A DNA stretch of 42,153 nucleotides from Bradyrhizobium mercantei (GTDB lineage: Bacteria; Pseudomonadota; Alphaproteobacteria; Rhizobiales; Xanthobacteraceae): positions 1-42,153 of the forward strand of contig NZ_MKFI01000016.1 in assembly GCF_001982635.1 (NCBI RefSeq), in the 5' to 3' direction. Of this stretch, positions 25,012 through 33,710 are shown piece after piece. The first letter of the stretch is position 1. Every line of letters begins with the position of its first letter. Position numbers and translations under genes: made by a program. Under the pieces are notes generated by a model. It did not search any database and was not told where the DNA came from. It saw only the letters and a list, made by a program, of their open reading frames with translations.

Positions 25012-25084
25012 GGAAAAAGTTCGCGCTGCGCCAACTCATTCTACTCCTGACTACCGGTCTGACCGAAACTGCACGAGAACTCTC

Positions 25085-26215
25085 ATGACAATCACTGCAA
25101 TTCAGGTGAAAGACTTTCCTTGGTATGACTACTCGAATTACACCTTCTCGCTGGGCTTGAAGACTTCAGTATCGACTTACCTGTCAGGACATACCGCGTC
25201 TGAATTCGATGTGGCGGCCCGTCGCATCGTAGTGCGTGGAAGCATGACCGAGCAGGTCCGAACGATTTACGCTAAAGTGGCGACCATTCTCGAGGGAGGC
25301 GGCCTTGGCTTAGGTGACGTAACCCGGATTGTTGAATACGTTCGCTCTGATGCCCTCGATCGCTATGCTGAAGTGACCGCGGTCCGCCAGGAACTCTTCA
25401 GCGACGATCAGATCGTCGTTAACACGGTGCCGGTGAAGAGGCTACTCAGACCCGAAGCTTTCATTGAGATTGAGATCACCGCCTTGCCGGCTGAAGGTGC
25501 GACCCATAGCGCCGTGTTCCTCCCAACAATTTTGCCGCTGGACAAAAATGGCGATGCCATGGCCGTAGGCGACGTGGCGGCGCAGACGGAATGCATCTTA
25601 GAACGGGCGTCGACTATGCTTAAGACGCTCGGCCTTGGACTCGATCGTGTGGTCAAGACTGCAACCTATATGACGCCCGCCGCACTCAAAGACTACGACA
25701 ACACTCAGAGCGTCCGTGCGTCCCGGCTCGGCCCTGTGTTTCCTACAGGCGTGGAAGTCGTCGTGCCGAGCGTGTCGCACCCGCAGGCTCTGGTCCAGTG
25801 CGACATAATTGCGACGCGTGAAAAGCCGCTTCTAATCAACCCTGGCTGGAGGTACTACGACGGACTGCCACTGAGCCCAGCAGTCAAGGCCGGAAAAATT
25901 CTGTACATGTCCGGCCAGCGCGCGACGGATCGCAACACAGGCGAGGTGTTGTATCCGGGAGATATCGTGGCGCAGGCCGACAACATCTATGGGAACATTC
26001 TGACTCTGGTGCGCGCGGCCGGCGGCGAGGTTCGTAATATCGCCAAGACTATCGAGTATGTGACGACCGCATCTTTGGATCGCTATCGCGATATCAATAA
26101 CGTCCGTGCCAAGGTGCTTCCCAAGCCGCTGCCCGCCTCGACGGGGCTGATAAGCGAGAGGCTGCTGCGGCCGGAAATGCGGCTCGACGTCGACGCAATT
26201 GCAGTCTTGGATTGA
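25085..26215 (+). CDS. Protein of three fused RidA (YjgF/UK114) domains
   Basis: 376 aa, about three times a normal RidA subunit. The ATG at 25085 is chosen (the frame opens at 24977) because homology begins there. Domain 1 covers about 15-135 (YLSGHTASEF, VATILEGGGLGLGDVTRIVEY), domain 2 about 140-250 (TMLKTLGLGLDRVVKTATYM, FPTGVEVVVPSVSHPQ), domain 3 about 260-376 (GKILYMSGQRATDRNTGEV, EVRNIAKTIEYVTTAS). RidA proteins act as trimers that hydrolyse imines or enamines; a fusion would make a pseudo-trimer in one chain. Domain 2 appears the most diverged. A second, broken copy follows. Its role here is unknown; relatives also act as lyases or aminohydrolases of ring products. Confidence 0.85.
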   Translation: MTITAIQVKDFPWYDYSNYTFSLGLKTSVSTYLSGHTASEFDVAARRIVVRGSMTEQVRTIYAKVATILEGGGLGLGDVTRIVEYVRSDALDRYAEVTAVRQELFSDDQIVVNTVPVKRLLRPEAFIEIEITALPAEGATHSAVFLPTILPLDKNGDAMAVGDVAAQTECILERASTMLKTLGLGLDRVVKTATYMTPAALKDYDNTQSVRASRLGPVFPTGVEVVVPSVSHPQALVQCDIIATREKPLLINPGWRYYDGLPLSPAVKAGKILYMSGQRATDRNTGEVLYPGDIVAQADNIYGNILTLVRAAGGEVRNIAKTIEYVTTASLDRYRDINNVRAKVLPKPLPASTGLISERLLRPEMRLDVDAIAVLD

Positions 26216-26218
26216 GTG

Positions 26219-26765
26219 ATGCCGTTGCTAACTGACGAACTCAAGTTGTGGATCGGACGTAAGCCTCCGCCGCTGCTCGCCAGGAAGTGCTGCGCGGGTA
26301 TTCGCCGGCAATCAACAACGTGCCGGTCCGGGCCGCTTCTGCAGCCTACGACATCATCGCCACACGCTATGCGCCGCAGCTTGTGGATGTGCCGGATGGT
26401 TGCGTTATCGGGCCCTTTCTTACAGCGCCGGCGTTACGGCGGGGTGACTGCTGTACAAGTCGGGCTTCGGTTCGATGGACCTTGAAAAGGAGCAATCCCT
26501 GCACGGAGGAAACCGGTTGGCAGAAGCTGACCAGATCTACGACAACATCTTTAAAGTAATTGAGGTCGCTGGCGGGCGGCCCGCCAATGTGATCAAAACG
26601 GTGGAATATCTGACCATCTGGGGCGTCGAGGACTACAAGCGCATTTCCGAAGTGCGTGAGAAACTTCTTGCGGAGCCATACCCGGTAACGACTACAGTGG
26701 CTTGTGACAAACTTGTGCGCCGCGAACTCCAACTCGAAGTCGTCCCTTTCGCGATTTTGGACTAG
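26219..26765 (+). pseudogene. Fusion scar: MaoC start joined to a second RidA-repeat protein
   Basis: The first codons (MPLLTDELKLWIGRK) match the start of the intact MaoC gene at 26770 (MTLLTDELIKAWVGKK), and the junction with the preceding stop is also alike. After about 26280 the sequence becomes RidA-type: YDIIATRYAPQLVDVPDG, then, after a frameshift near 26430, DLEKEQSLHGGNRLAEADQI, YDNIFKVIEVAGG and VIKTVEYLTIWG, ending FAILD, stop. This corresponds to the last RidA domain of a second copy of the 25085 protein. It looks like a tandem duplication collapsed by a deletion. Confidence 0.75.
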
Positions 26766-26769
26766 ACCA

Positions 26770-27273
26770 ATGACCTTGCTCACGGACGAACTTATTAAGG
26801 CCTGGGTTGGCAAAAAAGTTCACTATGAGGCGCGCGAGGAGCTCAGTCGGGCCTCGATCCGCTACTTCGCGCTCGCGCTAAGAGATGAGAACCCGCTGTA
26901 CCTGAGCGACGAGTTCGCCAACGCGATGGGATATCCAAGCGTGATTGCGCCGCCCACCATGGTAGTCGAGACGTGCCAATATGCGCACGCCATCCCTGAC
27001 GAAACGGGGTACATCGGTCATGAATGGCGCATCCTCAAGGAAGGCTTTCGGACGATCCGAGCAGGTAACGACTACGAGTTTTTTCGGCCGGTGCTCCCGA
27101 CAGATCGCGTTTCGGTGACATGGACGCTCGAGAGCTTAGAAGAAAGGCCATCTGCGCGTGGGGGCACCCAACTATTCGTGGGTTCCGTCGGTCGATTCTA
27201 CGACGATAGCGGACACCTGCTGGCCGTAAATCGCGAGACGATTGTTCTTCAGCCAGTGAGGCCAACCCAATGA
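26770..27273 (+). CDS. MaoC-like hydratase, N-terminal-type hot-dog protein
   Basis: 167 aa, FAS1-DH/MaoC-N type hot-dog fold: SRASIRYFALALRDENPLYL near the start, then YPSVIAPPTMVVET (the usual AP-P block), DYEFFRPVLPTDRVSVT and FYDDSGHLLAVNRETIV. The ATG at 26770 is used; the frame runs back to 26704 within the upstream remnant. Its stop overlaps the next start (ATGA), so the two proteins are probably made together as a heteromeric enoyl-CoA hydratase, as for ChsH1/ChsH2N and mesaconyl-type hydratases. Confidence 0.85.
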   Translation: MTLLTDELIKAWVGKKVHYEAREELSRASIRYFALALRDENPLYLSDEFANAMGYPSVIAPPTMVVETCQYAHAIPDETGYIGHEWRILKEGFRTIRAGNDYEFFRPVLPTDRVSVTWTLESLEERPSARGGTQLFVGSVGRFYDDSGHLLAVNRETIVLQPVRPTQ

Positions 27274-27695
27274 GCGACGCGAGGGATGAACTTACCGTCA
27301 CCGTAGGGCAAGAGCTGCCCCCCCTTATAAAGGCTTTCACCGCTGTCGACCTGATGGTGTATGGTGCCGCAACTTGGGACTGGTATCGCATGCATTACGA
27401 CGAGGTCGCGGCCAAGACTTCGGATTTCCGCGGTGTGTTCGTAGATGGCCAACAATGGGGAGCAATCTTTGCACGCCAGGCCGTAGACCATCTGGGACCC
27501 TGCAGTTTTGTGACCAAGATGAGCTTGAAATACAAGGCAATGGCTTTTGCCGGAGACACCGTAAGCGTCAAAGGCACTATAGCCGAAATCAAACAAGAAT
27601 CTAGACGCACCACGATCGTCATCACCCACGAAGCGAGGCGCGGTGACACCGTACTTGCTTCCGGCCGGACTGACGTGCTCGCCTCGAGAAAGTGA
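27270..27695 (+). CDS. MaoC-like hydratase, catalytic hot-dog protein
   Basis: 141 aa. VYGAATWDWYRMHYDEVAAK resembles the hydratase-2 motif with Asp and His spaced five residues apart, and LSLKYKA-type strand KMSLKYKAMAFAGDTVSVKG is typical of R-specific enoyl-CoA hydratases. It pairs with the upstream protein. The downstream neighbour is a citryl-CoA lyase pseudogene starting within 20 nt, which was likely part of the same transcript. Confidence 0.85.
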   Translation: MSDARDELTVTVGQELPPLIKAFTAVDLMVYGAATWDWYRMHYDEVAAKTSDFRGVFVDGQQWGAIFARQAVDHLGPCSFVTKMSLKYKAMAFAGDTVSVKGTIAEIKQESRRTTIVITHEARRGDTVLASGRTDVLASRK

Positions 27696-27711
27696 AGGTT
27701 CAGCCGTGAAA

Positions 27712-28170
27712 ATTGGTCGCCAAAGGGCCCCAGACCAATCGATCTGCAATCCAACGCAGATACTATCATTGTTCGCGGGCACGATCTGCTGTCGGATCTC
27801 GGTGAAAAGATATCGTTCACTGAGCACATATGGTTGTTGTTACCGGCGCGCTCCCAAACGGCGGCCAGCGTCGGCTGCTTGATGCAGTCCTCGTTTCAAT
27901 TGCTGGAGCACGGCATCGTCCCCGGTGTGCGGGCGGCTCGCACGATGCTGTTTCTCCAGAGGCTCTGCAAGGTGCCGGTGCCCCGGAACTGCTAGGATGC
28001 GGGCCGGTCATACTCGGAGCCGCGGAAGCCGGGCTCTTAGATGAGATCGTGCAAGATCAATCGAAAGAGGGCGGAGACTTCGAGGCCGCTGCTACCCGGA
28101 TCACGCGGTACCGAGAATCCCGCAGCAAATGGGATTTGGGCATCCACTGCACAAGACGGCCGACCCGTGC
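27712..28170 (+). pseudogene. Citryl-CoA lyase (citrate synthase-fold), decayed
   Basis: Readable pieces in different frames: NWSPKGPRPIDLQSNADTI, IVRGHDLLSDLGEKISFTEH, IWLLL; then LPNGGQRRLLDAVLVSIA and HGIVPGV; LLGCGPVILGAAEAG, LLDEIVQ and GGDFEAAATRI; and finally GFGHPLHKTADP, the GFGHPxxKxxDPR motif of citrate synthase-like enzymes. The remainder after this motif is lost. Such enzymes cleave 3-hydroxy-3-carboxyacyl-CoAs to acetyl-CoA and an oxo acid. Frameshifts and stops show it is dead. Confidence 0.75.
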
Positions 28171-28185
28171 GCCGGGTAGTGGCGA

Positions 28186-28287
28186 CACGATTGCGTCGAT
28201 GACGCACCTGTTGTGTCGGCGACGTTCGCAGCCGGCGCGCTTTCGCGCGTCGATCGCAACGTGGCGTTGATTCCCGCACCGAGAGAC
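28186..28287 (+). pseudogene. Unidentified coding remnant, related to 1085-1183
   Basis: The reading frame HDCVDDAPVVSATFAAG, continued by about 17 codons to APRD, is homologous to the minus-strand piece at 1085-1183. Differences concentrate at third positions or are conservative. It lies right after the citryl-CoA lyase motif, but I cannot align it to that family. Identity unknown. Confidence 0.35.
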
Positions 28288-28289
28288 AG

Positions 28290-29390
28290 AGATGCATCCG
28301 GCCCAAAGGCGGCATGTCCAAGTTAGGTCGATCACGCATGGGGCGAGAAAAACAAACTGTGCAAGATACCGGTCCCTGGACGGAACGAAGACGATAGAAT
28401 TGCGGCGCCAGATCCCTGAACTCGCCAATAGCGAGCGGCTCTGGATTCATGCAGCACGCCCGACAGCCGCCGTAGTCGGAGGCGCAACCATAAGCGATGT
28501 TAACCGGGCGCATCCGCGCACAATCTGGCAGAGCAGGGGATAGCACGGGCGTGACTACGGTCGTTCATAGAGTATTTTAATGGCGTCCACGAGGCGGTCG
28601 CGATCCTCTTAGCCGCGGTTAAGCGCGTCGGCCTCATCACCATTGAAGAACTGCGAGAGATCCGGGATCGCTTCCATCCACCACAGGTTATGCTACGGAT
28701 GACCAACGCGGAAGCTAAACCGTTGGAGCGGCTCGCCAGGAATGACCGCTCCAGCGTCTTGGTCACATCTCACCGATCTTCGCCAACCGCGATCCACCGC
28801 AGCAGGCACGGTTCGTGGAGCCTCGATGACGACGTGCTCGCGTTCGATGTCATCCGGCCGTGGTTCGCACAGCGGCCGCTTGCACATGAAGAGGCAGACG
28901 TCCTGCGTTTTCGCCGCTGCGAGCTGCCCGGCAGGCCATCTGCGGTCACGACCTCCATGCGAGCGACGCGACACAAGATGAGGCGGCCGTCCCGCATTAC
29001 CATTCACGCCACTGGCCGCGACTCATGGCGCTTATCATCACAATCGCGCGCTTGCACCGGCGCTATGATCTATTCGCGCTCAAGGCCGCTGGCGGGCGCG
29101 CATCTGGGGTTAACTCCGACCGGTCTTGACGGCGCCGCGCCTCCTTGCCCAAGGCTGCGGATACCGAAGCGAGCGCGCCGACACCAGATACAACTTAAGA
29201 ATGATTTTAACTCGAGCCGATCGGGAGGTCGTGCTTGGCCTGTACCTGAGGGTGACTTGAACCGGTCAAACTTTGCGATCGGAGCTCAAGTCTGGATTCT
29301 AGTTTCGCGGGTTGTTGGCAAGAAATGTTTCCCTCGAGCGGCCGTAGAGCCCGCGACAAATCCCGCCGGCCGACGAAAGGTCATCAATTC
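28290..29390. other. 1.1 kb without a recognisable gene
   Basis: Long open frames exist on both strands (for example 28690-29430 plus, 28693-29007 minus), but their composition is Arg/Ser/Pro-rich as expected for chance frames in GC-rich DNA. One short run, NGVHEAVAILLAAVKRVGLI followed by TIEELREIRDRF (28578-28674 plus), looks protein-like and may be a gene fragment I cannot identify. Confidence 0.35.
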
Positions 29391-29428
29391 CAAGTTGGTA
29401 TCGATCCTTCCAAAATTGGTATTTGCCT
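29391..29428 (+). promoter_or_regulatory. GGTAT-N16-GGTAT element, copy 3
   Basis: GGTAT blocks at 29397 and 29418, 21 bp apart. The second is in CCAAAATTGGTATTTGC, which includes a perfect CCAAAATTGG palindrome. It lies about 270 nt upstream of the ABC importer operon. Same design as copies near 571-610 and 3681-3710. Confidence 0.5.
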
Positions 29429-29697
29429 AGGCGCGGGGCGCTTTATTACCGTTCAAAAAGAATTTATTGATCAAAGGGGTAGCGAAGGGCATGCACGCGA
29501 GATCAAGCTTCCTCCTGGCGCTCCGAGGCGTGCGCGCAACAGCGCTTACACTTCTGGCCATGTCATGGGATGAAATACCCTTGCGACTGGATGGCGACCG
29601 TTTCGAATTGGTGAGCGTCGACCTCCGCGCGGGCTGCCTGCTGGCGGCTAGCTTTGGAATCCGATCGATCGGGCGCGCTAGCGGAGTGACGTTCTAG

Positions 29698-30660
29698 ATG
29701 TCGGACATTCGTCTCGAGGGGATATCGAAGCGCTACGGCGATTTCGCGGCGGTAGACAAGATCGATCTCGCGGTTTCGCAGGGGGAGTTTGTCACCATTG
29801 TGGGTCCGAGTGGGTCGGGCAAGACGTCTCTGCTGTCGCTGATCGCCGGGCTCCAGCAGCCGACGGCGGGACGTATTTTGATCGGCGGTCGCGATGTTAC
29901 CAACGCGGCTCCGCAGGCCCGCAATATCGGATTGGTATTTCAGTCGTACGCCTTGTTCCCGCACATGACGGCGATAGAGAATGTACTCTTTCCCCTGGGC
30001 GTGCGCGGCATCAGCGGCTCGCAGGCGCGCGACCGGGCGCTTGAGGCCTTGAGGCTCGTGCAGCTTGAAGGGCTTGGCGATCGGCGTCCTTCGCAGCTCT
30101 CGGGTGGTCAGCAGCAGCGCGTAGCCCTCGCGCGCGCCGTTGTGTTCAAGCCCGACATCCTGCTCCTCGATGAACCGCTAGGCGCGCTCGACCGCAAACT
30201 GCGGGAGCAGTTGCAGATCCAGCTAAAAGAACTGCAGCGCGCTCTCGGCGTGACAACCATTCTGGTGACGCATGATCAGGAGGAGGCGCTGTTGCTTTCT
30301 GATCGCATCATGGTGCTCGACAAGGGGTGTCCGCAGCAAGTCGCGACACCGGCCGAATCCTATCTGAGGCCCGTTAACCGTTTCGTGGCTGAATTCCTCG
30401 GGAGTGCAAACTTCGTCGGCCTCTCGGACGGCCGCTGCGGGCTCTTACGTCCTGAGCGCGTGCGCGTGGCGTCGAATGGTGAAGGCAAAGCGGCGCGTGT
30501 CGTCGAGGCGATCTATCTCGGGCAAGCTGTGCGCTATCATTTGGAGACGGATGATTTAGGGTCCCTGTTGGCGATCGCGCCGTTCCTCGACAAGGCCTTC
30601 GCCAAGGGCGAATGTGTGGTTGTTTCGTGGGACGCCGCCGACCTATGGCCATTAGCTTAG
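29698..30660 (+). CDS. ABC transporter ATP-binding protein (PotA-like)
   Basis: 320 aa. The nucleotide-binding domain has Walker A GPSGSGKTS (about residue 38), Q-loop LVFQSYALFPHMT, signature LSGGQQQRVALARAV, Walker B DILLLDEPLGALDRKL and switch His in LVTHDQEEAL. The C-terminal TOBE-like region (about 240-320) contains CGLLRPERVRVASNG. It is the first gene of a four-gene importer with the classical order ATPase, binding protein, permease, permease. A GGAG lies about 10 nt before the ATG. The family imports polyamines, opines or small organic acids; the substrate is unknown. Confidence 0.92.
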   Translation: MSDIRLEGISKRYGDFAAVDKIDLAVSQGEFVTIVGPSGSGKTSLLSLIAGLQQPTAGRILIGGRDVTNAAPQARNIGLVFQSYALFPHMTAIENVLFPLGVRGISGSQARDRALEALRLVQLEGLGDRRPSQLSGGQQQRVALARAVVFKPDILLLDEPLGALDRKLREQLQIQLKELQRALGVTTILVTHDQEEALLLSDRIMVLDKGCPQQVATPAESYLRPVNRFVAEFLGSANFVGLSDGRCGLLRPERVRVASNGEGKAARVVEAIYLGQAVRYHLETDDLGSLLAIAPFLDKAFAKGECVVVSWDAADLWPLA

Positions 30661-30695
30661 GGTAGCTCAAAGGAGTTCGTAACAGGAGGGTGGAG

Positions 30696-31730
30696 ATGAT
30701 CAATCGGCGGCGTTTGTTGGGTATGGCTGCGGTCGGGGTGCCGGCCATCAGCATTCTGCGAACACGGAGCGCGAGCGCGCAGGCCAAGGAAATTCGCGTG
30801 GCGGAGGACGGTGGCGTCGCCACGAAAGCTTTCCAATCGGGTTTCGTCGAGCCTTTCACCAAGAAGACCGGAGTTAAGGTCACGCTAGAAAGTCCAAATC
30901 CTCTGGGTAAGCTGCGCGCCATGGTCGAGGCCGGACAGACCGGCACCGTTTTGTATACCGGCCTCGGCTCGGTTAACATGCTGGCTGCCAAGCGACTCGG
31001 ACTGATCGACCCGATCGATTGGGGGGCCGTCGATCCGGCTCCTATGTACCCGGAGGCCAAGAAGGATTACGGCTTCGGCCACCAGTACTTCTCTACCGTC
31101 ATGGCGTGGAATGCTGTCGTGAAGGCTCCTAAGAGTTGGGCTGACTTCTTCGACGCGAAAGCCTTTCCTGGCAAGCGCGCCTTGGTTGATTTGCCTCAAT
31201 ACAGCCTGCCGTTCGCCCTCTTGGCGACCGGCGTGCCCGTCGACAAACTGTATCCGCTTGATGTCAATGCCGCTTTCAAAAAGCTCCGTGAATTTAAAAG
31301 CCACGTGTCGGTGTGGACGGCGACGACTCCACAAGGCCCGCAGCTCTTGCGGGACAACGAGGTGCAGTATGCCGTCTGCTCTGGGAGCAGAGTCGTTGGC
31401 GATCCCGCTTTGGGCATGACCTGGGATCACGGCAGGCTGGATGTCGGCTATGCATGCATCGTCAAGACTTCTAAGCCTGAGGATCGTGTGGCGGCATACA
31501 AGCTTTTGCATGAGATGTCGTTGCCTGAGAATCAAGCCAGATACGCAGAGATCTTTCCGGTTACTGGCCCCAATCCCGATCTCGATCAGTATCTGCCCAA
31601 GGATAAGCTCTCGACGTACCCGGCCAGCAAGCAGAACAAAGCGGTACAATGGCTCGAGAACCCTCAATGGTGGAACGAAAACGGCGAGGCCATCAATAAG
31701 AAATGGCAAGAATTCAAGCTCGGCCTGTGA
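30696..31730 (+). CDS. ABC transporter substrate-binding protein (PotD-like)
   Basis: 344 aa periplasmic protein from ATG at 30696, which has AGGAGGG 6 nt upstream (a GTG at 30690 would lie in the ribosome site). The signal sequence starts MINRRRLLGMAAVGVPAI, a twin-arginine-like pattern, and ends near ASAQA. The mature part resembles the SBP_bac_8/PotD class, with YFSTVMAWNAVVKAPKSWAD, FFDAKAFPGKRALVD and a C-terminal AVQWLENPQWWNENGEAINK. It delivers the substrate to the two permeases downstream. Confidence 0.9.
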   Translation: MINRRRLLGMAAVGVPAISILRTRSASAQAKEIRVAEDGGVATKAFQSGFVEPFTKKTGVKVTLESPNPLGKLRAMVEAGQTGTVLYTGLGSVNMLAAKRLGLIDPIDWGAVDPAPMYPEAKKDYGFGHQYFSTVMAWNAVVKAPKSWADFFDAKAFPGKRALVDLPQYSLPFALLATGVPVDKLYPLDVNAAFKKLREFKSHVSVWTATTPQGPQLLRDNEVQYAVCSGSRVVGDPALGMTWDHGRLDVGYACIVKTSKPEDRVAAYKLLHEMSLPENQARYAEIFPVTGPNPDLDQYLPKDKLSTYPASKQNKAVQWLENPQWWNENGEAINKKWQEFKLGL

Positions 31731-31757
31731 CCGCAGTCGGTTTCCGTTTTACGAACC

Positions 31758-32750
31758 ATGACGTGTAACTTCGAGAAGGGAGGCGTAGGCCTGATGTTGG
31801 CCGGATCAAGATCTGACAGTCTCAAGGATTCGTCTCTGGGAGTTTCGCCCTCTACCGTTCATCAAGCGGTAGCCTCACCCTCTTGCGGAGAAGGCGCGCT
31901 TCTCGTAACCCGCTCTTCGGGCTACCACTTCATCGTGCCTGGCTTCGGCTTCTTAATTCCCCTTCTGCTGCTGATGGTCGTCGTGTTCGACGCGCCGATC
32001 GTCTACATGCTGGCACTCGCCTTCTGGGATAAGGCGCAAGGGTTCACATTGGGGTACTATGGAGACGTATTTGAGGCTCCGGTCTATCTGCGGGTCCTTG
32101 CCAACACCGTGCGCATCTCAGTGGTCGCTACGATTGTCAGCGTCATCATTGGCTATCCGCTAGCGCACTGGATCCGCGGCTTGGGCCGTCGCGCCAAGAT
32201 GGTCGCGCTTGCCTTGGTAGTGCTGCCGTTCTGGGTCAGTGTTCTAGTGAGGACCTACGCTTGGATTGTCCTTCTTGGGAATGACGGTCTCGTCAACCGC
32301 GCGCTCCAGTGGCTGGGGCTAGTCCAAGCCCCCGTGTCATTCCTCTATAACGAACTCGGGGTGACCATTGGCATGACCAACGTGCTCCTGCCACTCTTGG
32401 TGTTGCCCTTGTACGCTGCGATGGCTCGCGTCGACGACCGGCTGCTGCAGGCGGCAGCCTCACTTGGTGCCCCGCCGAGCACAATTTTTTGGAAGGTTTA
32501 CTTCCCACTGACGCTGCCCTCGTTGGCGGCCGGTACATTGCTGGCCTTAATCTTATGCCTCGGTTTCTACATTACACCGGCAATCCTGGGCGGGGGGCGT
32601 GTTCCAATGATCTCCAATGTACTCGATACGCTGATCAACGTGTATCCGAACTGGGGGCAGGCATCGGCGATCTCGACGATCCTCTTGGTCGTCACGCTGC
32701 TCATCTTTGCAATCTATCGCCGTATAGACCAAACAACGTCGACGAAATGA
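31758..32750 (+). CDS. ABC transporter permease 1 (PotB-like)
   Basis: 330 aa. It has an unusually long cytoplasmic N-terminus (about 55 residues, Ser-rich), then six predicted membrane helices, the first being FIVPGFGFLIPLLLLMVVV. The EAA coupling loop is QAAASLGAPPSTIFWKVYFP (about residue 235). The true start may be the ATG at 31794 (MLAGSRSDSL), which would shorten the tail by 12 residues; neither start has a strong ribosome site. Partner of 32767-33579. Confidence 0.88.
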   Translation: MTCNFEKGGVGLMLAGSRSDSLKDSSLGVSPSTVHQAVASPSCGEGALLVTRSSGYHFIVPGFGFLIPLLLLMVVVFDAPIVYMLALAFWDKAQGFTLGYYGDVFEAPVYLRVLANTVRISVVATIVSVIIGYPLAHWIRGLGRRAKMVALALVVLPFWVSVLVRTYAWIVLLGNDGLVNRALQWLGLVQAPVSFLYNELGVTIGMTNVLLPLLVLPLYAAMARVDDRLLQAAASLGAPPSTIFWKVYFPLTLPSLAAGTLLALILCLGFYITPAILGGGRVPMISNVLDTLINVYPNWGQASAISTILLVVTLLIFAIYRRIDQTTSTK

Positions 32751-32766
32751 GTATAAAGAGGGTCAC

Positions 32767-33579
32767 ATGATCGGTAGTTCGATCTGGGCACGTAACATCC
32801 TAGCAGCGGTAGGAATCTTCGGCCTTGGCTTCCTGACAATCCCACTTGTGATTATCGTCCCGATGTCGTTCTCCTCCGCGACGGCGCTGACCTTTCCGCC
32901 GCCCGGGCTCTCGCTGCGCTGGTATGATGCATTCTTTGGCGACGGGCGCTGGATGGACGCGATGCGGACGTCGATAGTGCTGGCCTTGATCTCGTCGATC
33001 GCGGCGCTCACGCTCGGCGGTCTTGCGGCCTATGGCTTGCGCCGTCGAGCCGTCGCTGGTGCCAGCTTAGCAGAGGGCAACTTCATGGTGCCCCTATTCG
33101 TACCAACGATCATCACAGCCGTAGCACTCTATCTCGGCCTTGCCAAAATGGGCCTGTTAGGCAGTTTCCTCGGTCTGGTTGTCGCGCATACGATCCTCAA
33201 TGTTCCAATCTGCGTGATGGTTCTTGGTGTGGCCATTCGCGAATTTGATCCGCGTCTTGAGCAAGTAGCGTGGAGCCTCGGCGCATCGTGGCTCCTTACA
33301 ATACGTAGGGTCGTTTTACCCAGTCTGGCACCCAGCGTTTTTGCGGCATGGATCTTCGCGTTCATTGGCAGCTTCGATGAGGTGATTGTGACCTCGTTCA
33401 TCGCCGGCGCGTATGAGACCGTGCCGAAGGTGATGTTCAACAAACTGATTCTCGAAGTGGATCCGACTATCACCGCCGTCGCAACTTTGCTCATCGCCTT
33501 TACGGTCCTGGCGTTAGCAATCGTCGCGGTCGTTCGCGCTCAATCGGACAAGTTGAAGTCATCGGTGATCATGCAGTAA
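32767..33579 (+). CDS. ABC transporter permease 2 (PotC-like)
   Basis: 270 aa, six membrane helices beginning with ILAAVGIFGLGFLTIPLVII. The EAA loop is EQVAWSLGASWLLTIRRVVL (about residue 160). It starts 16 nt after permease 1 with AGAGGG in front. Together with the ATPase and binding protein it forms the complete inner-membrane importer. Confidence 0.9.
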   Translation: MIGSSIWARNILAAVGIFGLGFLTIPLVIIVPMSFSSATALTFPPPGLSLRWYDAFFGDGRWMDAMRTSIVLALISSIAALTLGGLAAYGLRRRAVAGASLAEGNFMVPLFVPTIITAVALYLGLAKMGLLGSFLGLVVAHTILNVPICVMVLGVAIREFDPRLEQVAWSLGASWLLTIRRVVLPSLAPSVFAAWIFAFIGSFDEVIVTSFIAGAYETVPKVMFNKLILEVDPTITAVATLLIAFTVLALAIVAVVRAQSDKLKSSVIMQ

Positions 33580-33710
33580 CAACGCTTCTTTGAATAAGGA
33601 TAGCGAGTACGACTCACGATCTGCTCTTGTGGCATCACTACAGTTCCGGGTGCACTCACGGTTACGCTCATCGCTGCGGCCGACATGTAAGTTAAGAGGA
33701 GAACCAACGT

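Noticed and set aside
28690..29430. A 246-codon plus-strand open frame.
   Set aside because: Arg/Ser/Pro-rich, no motifs, competing frames on the other strand; typical chance frame in GC-rich non-coding DNA.
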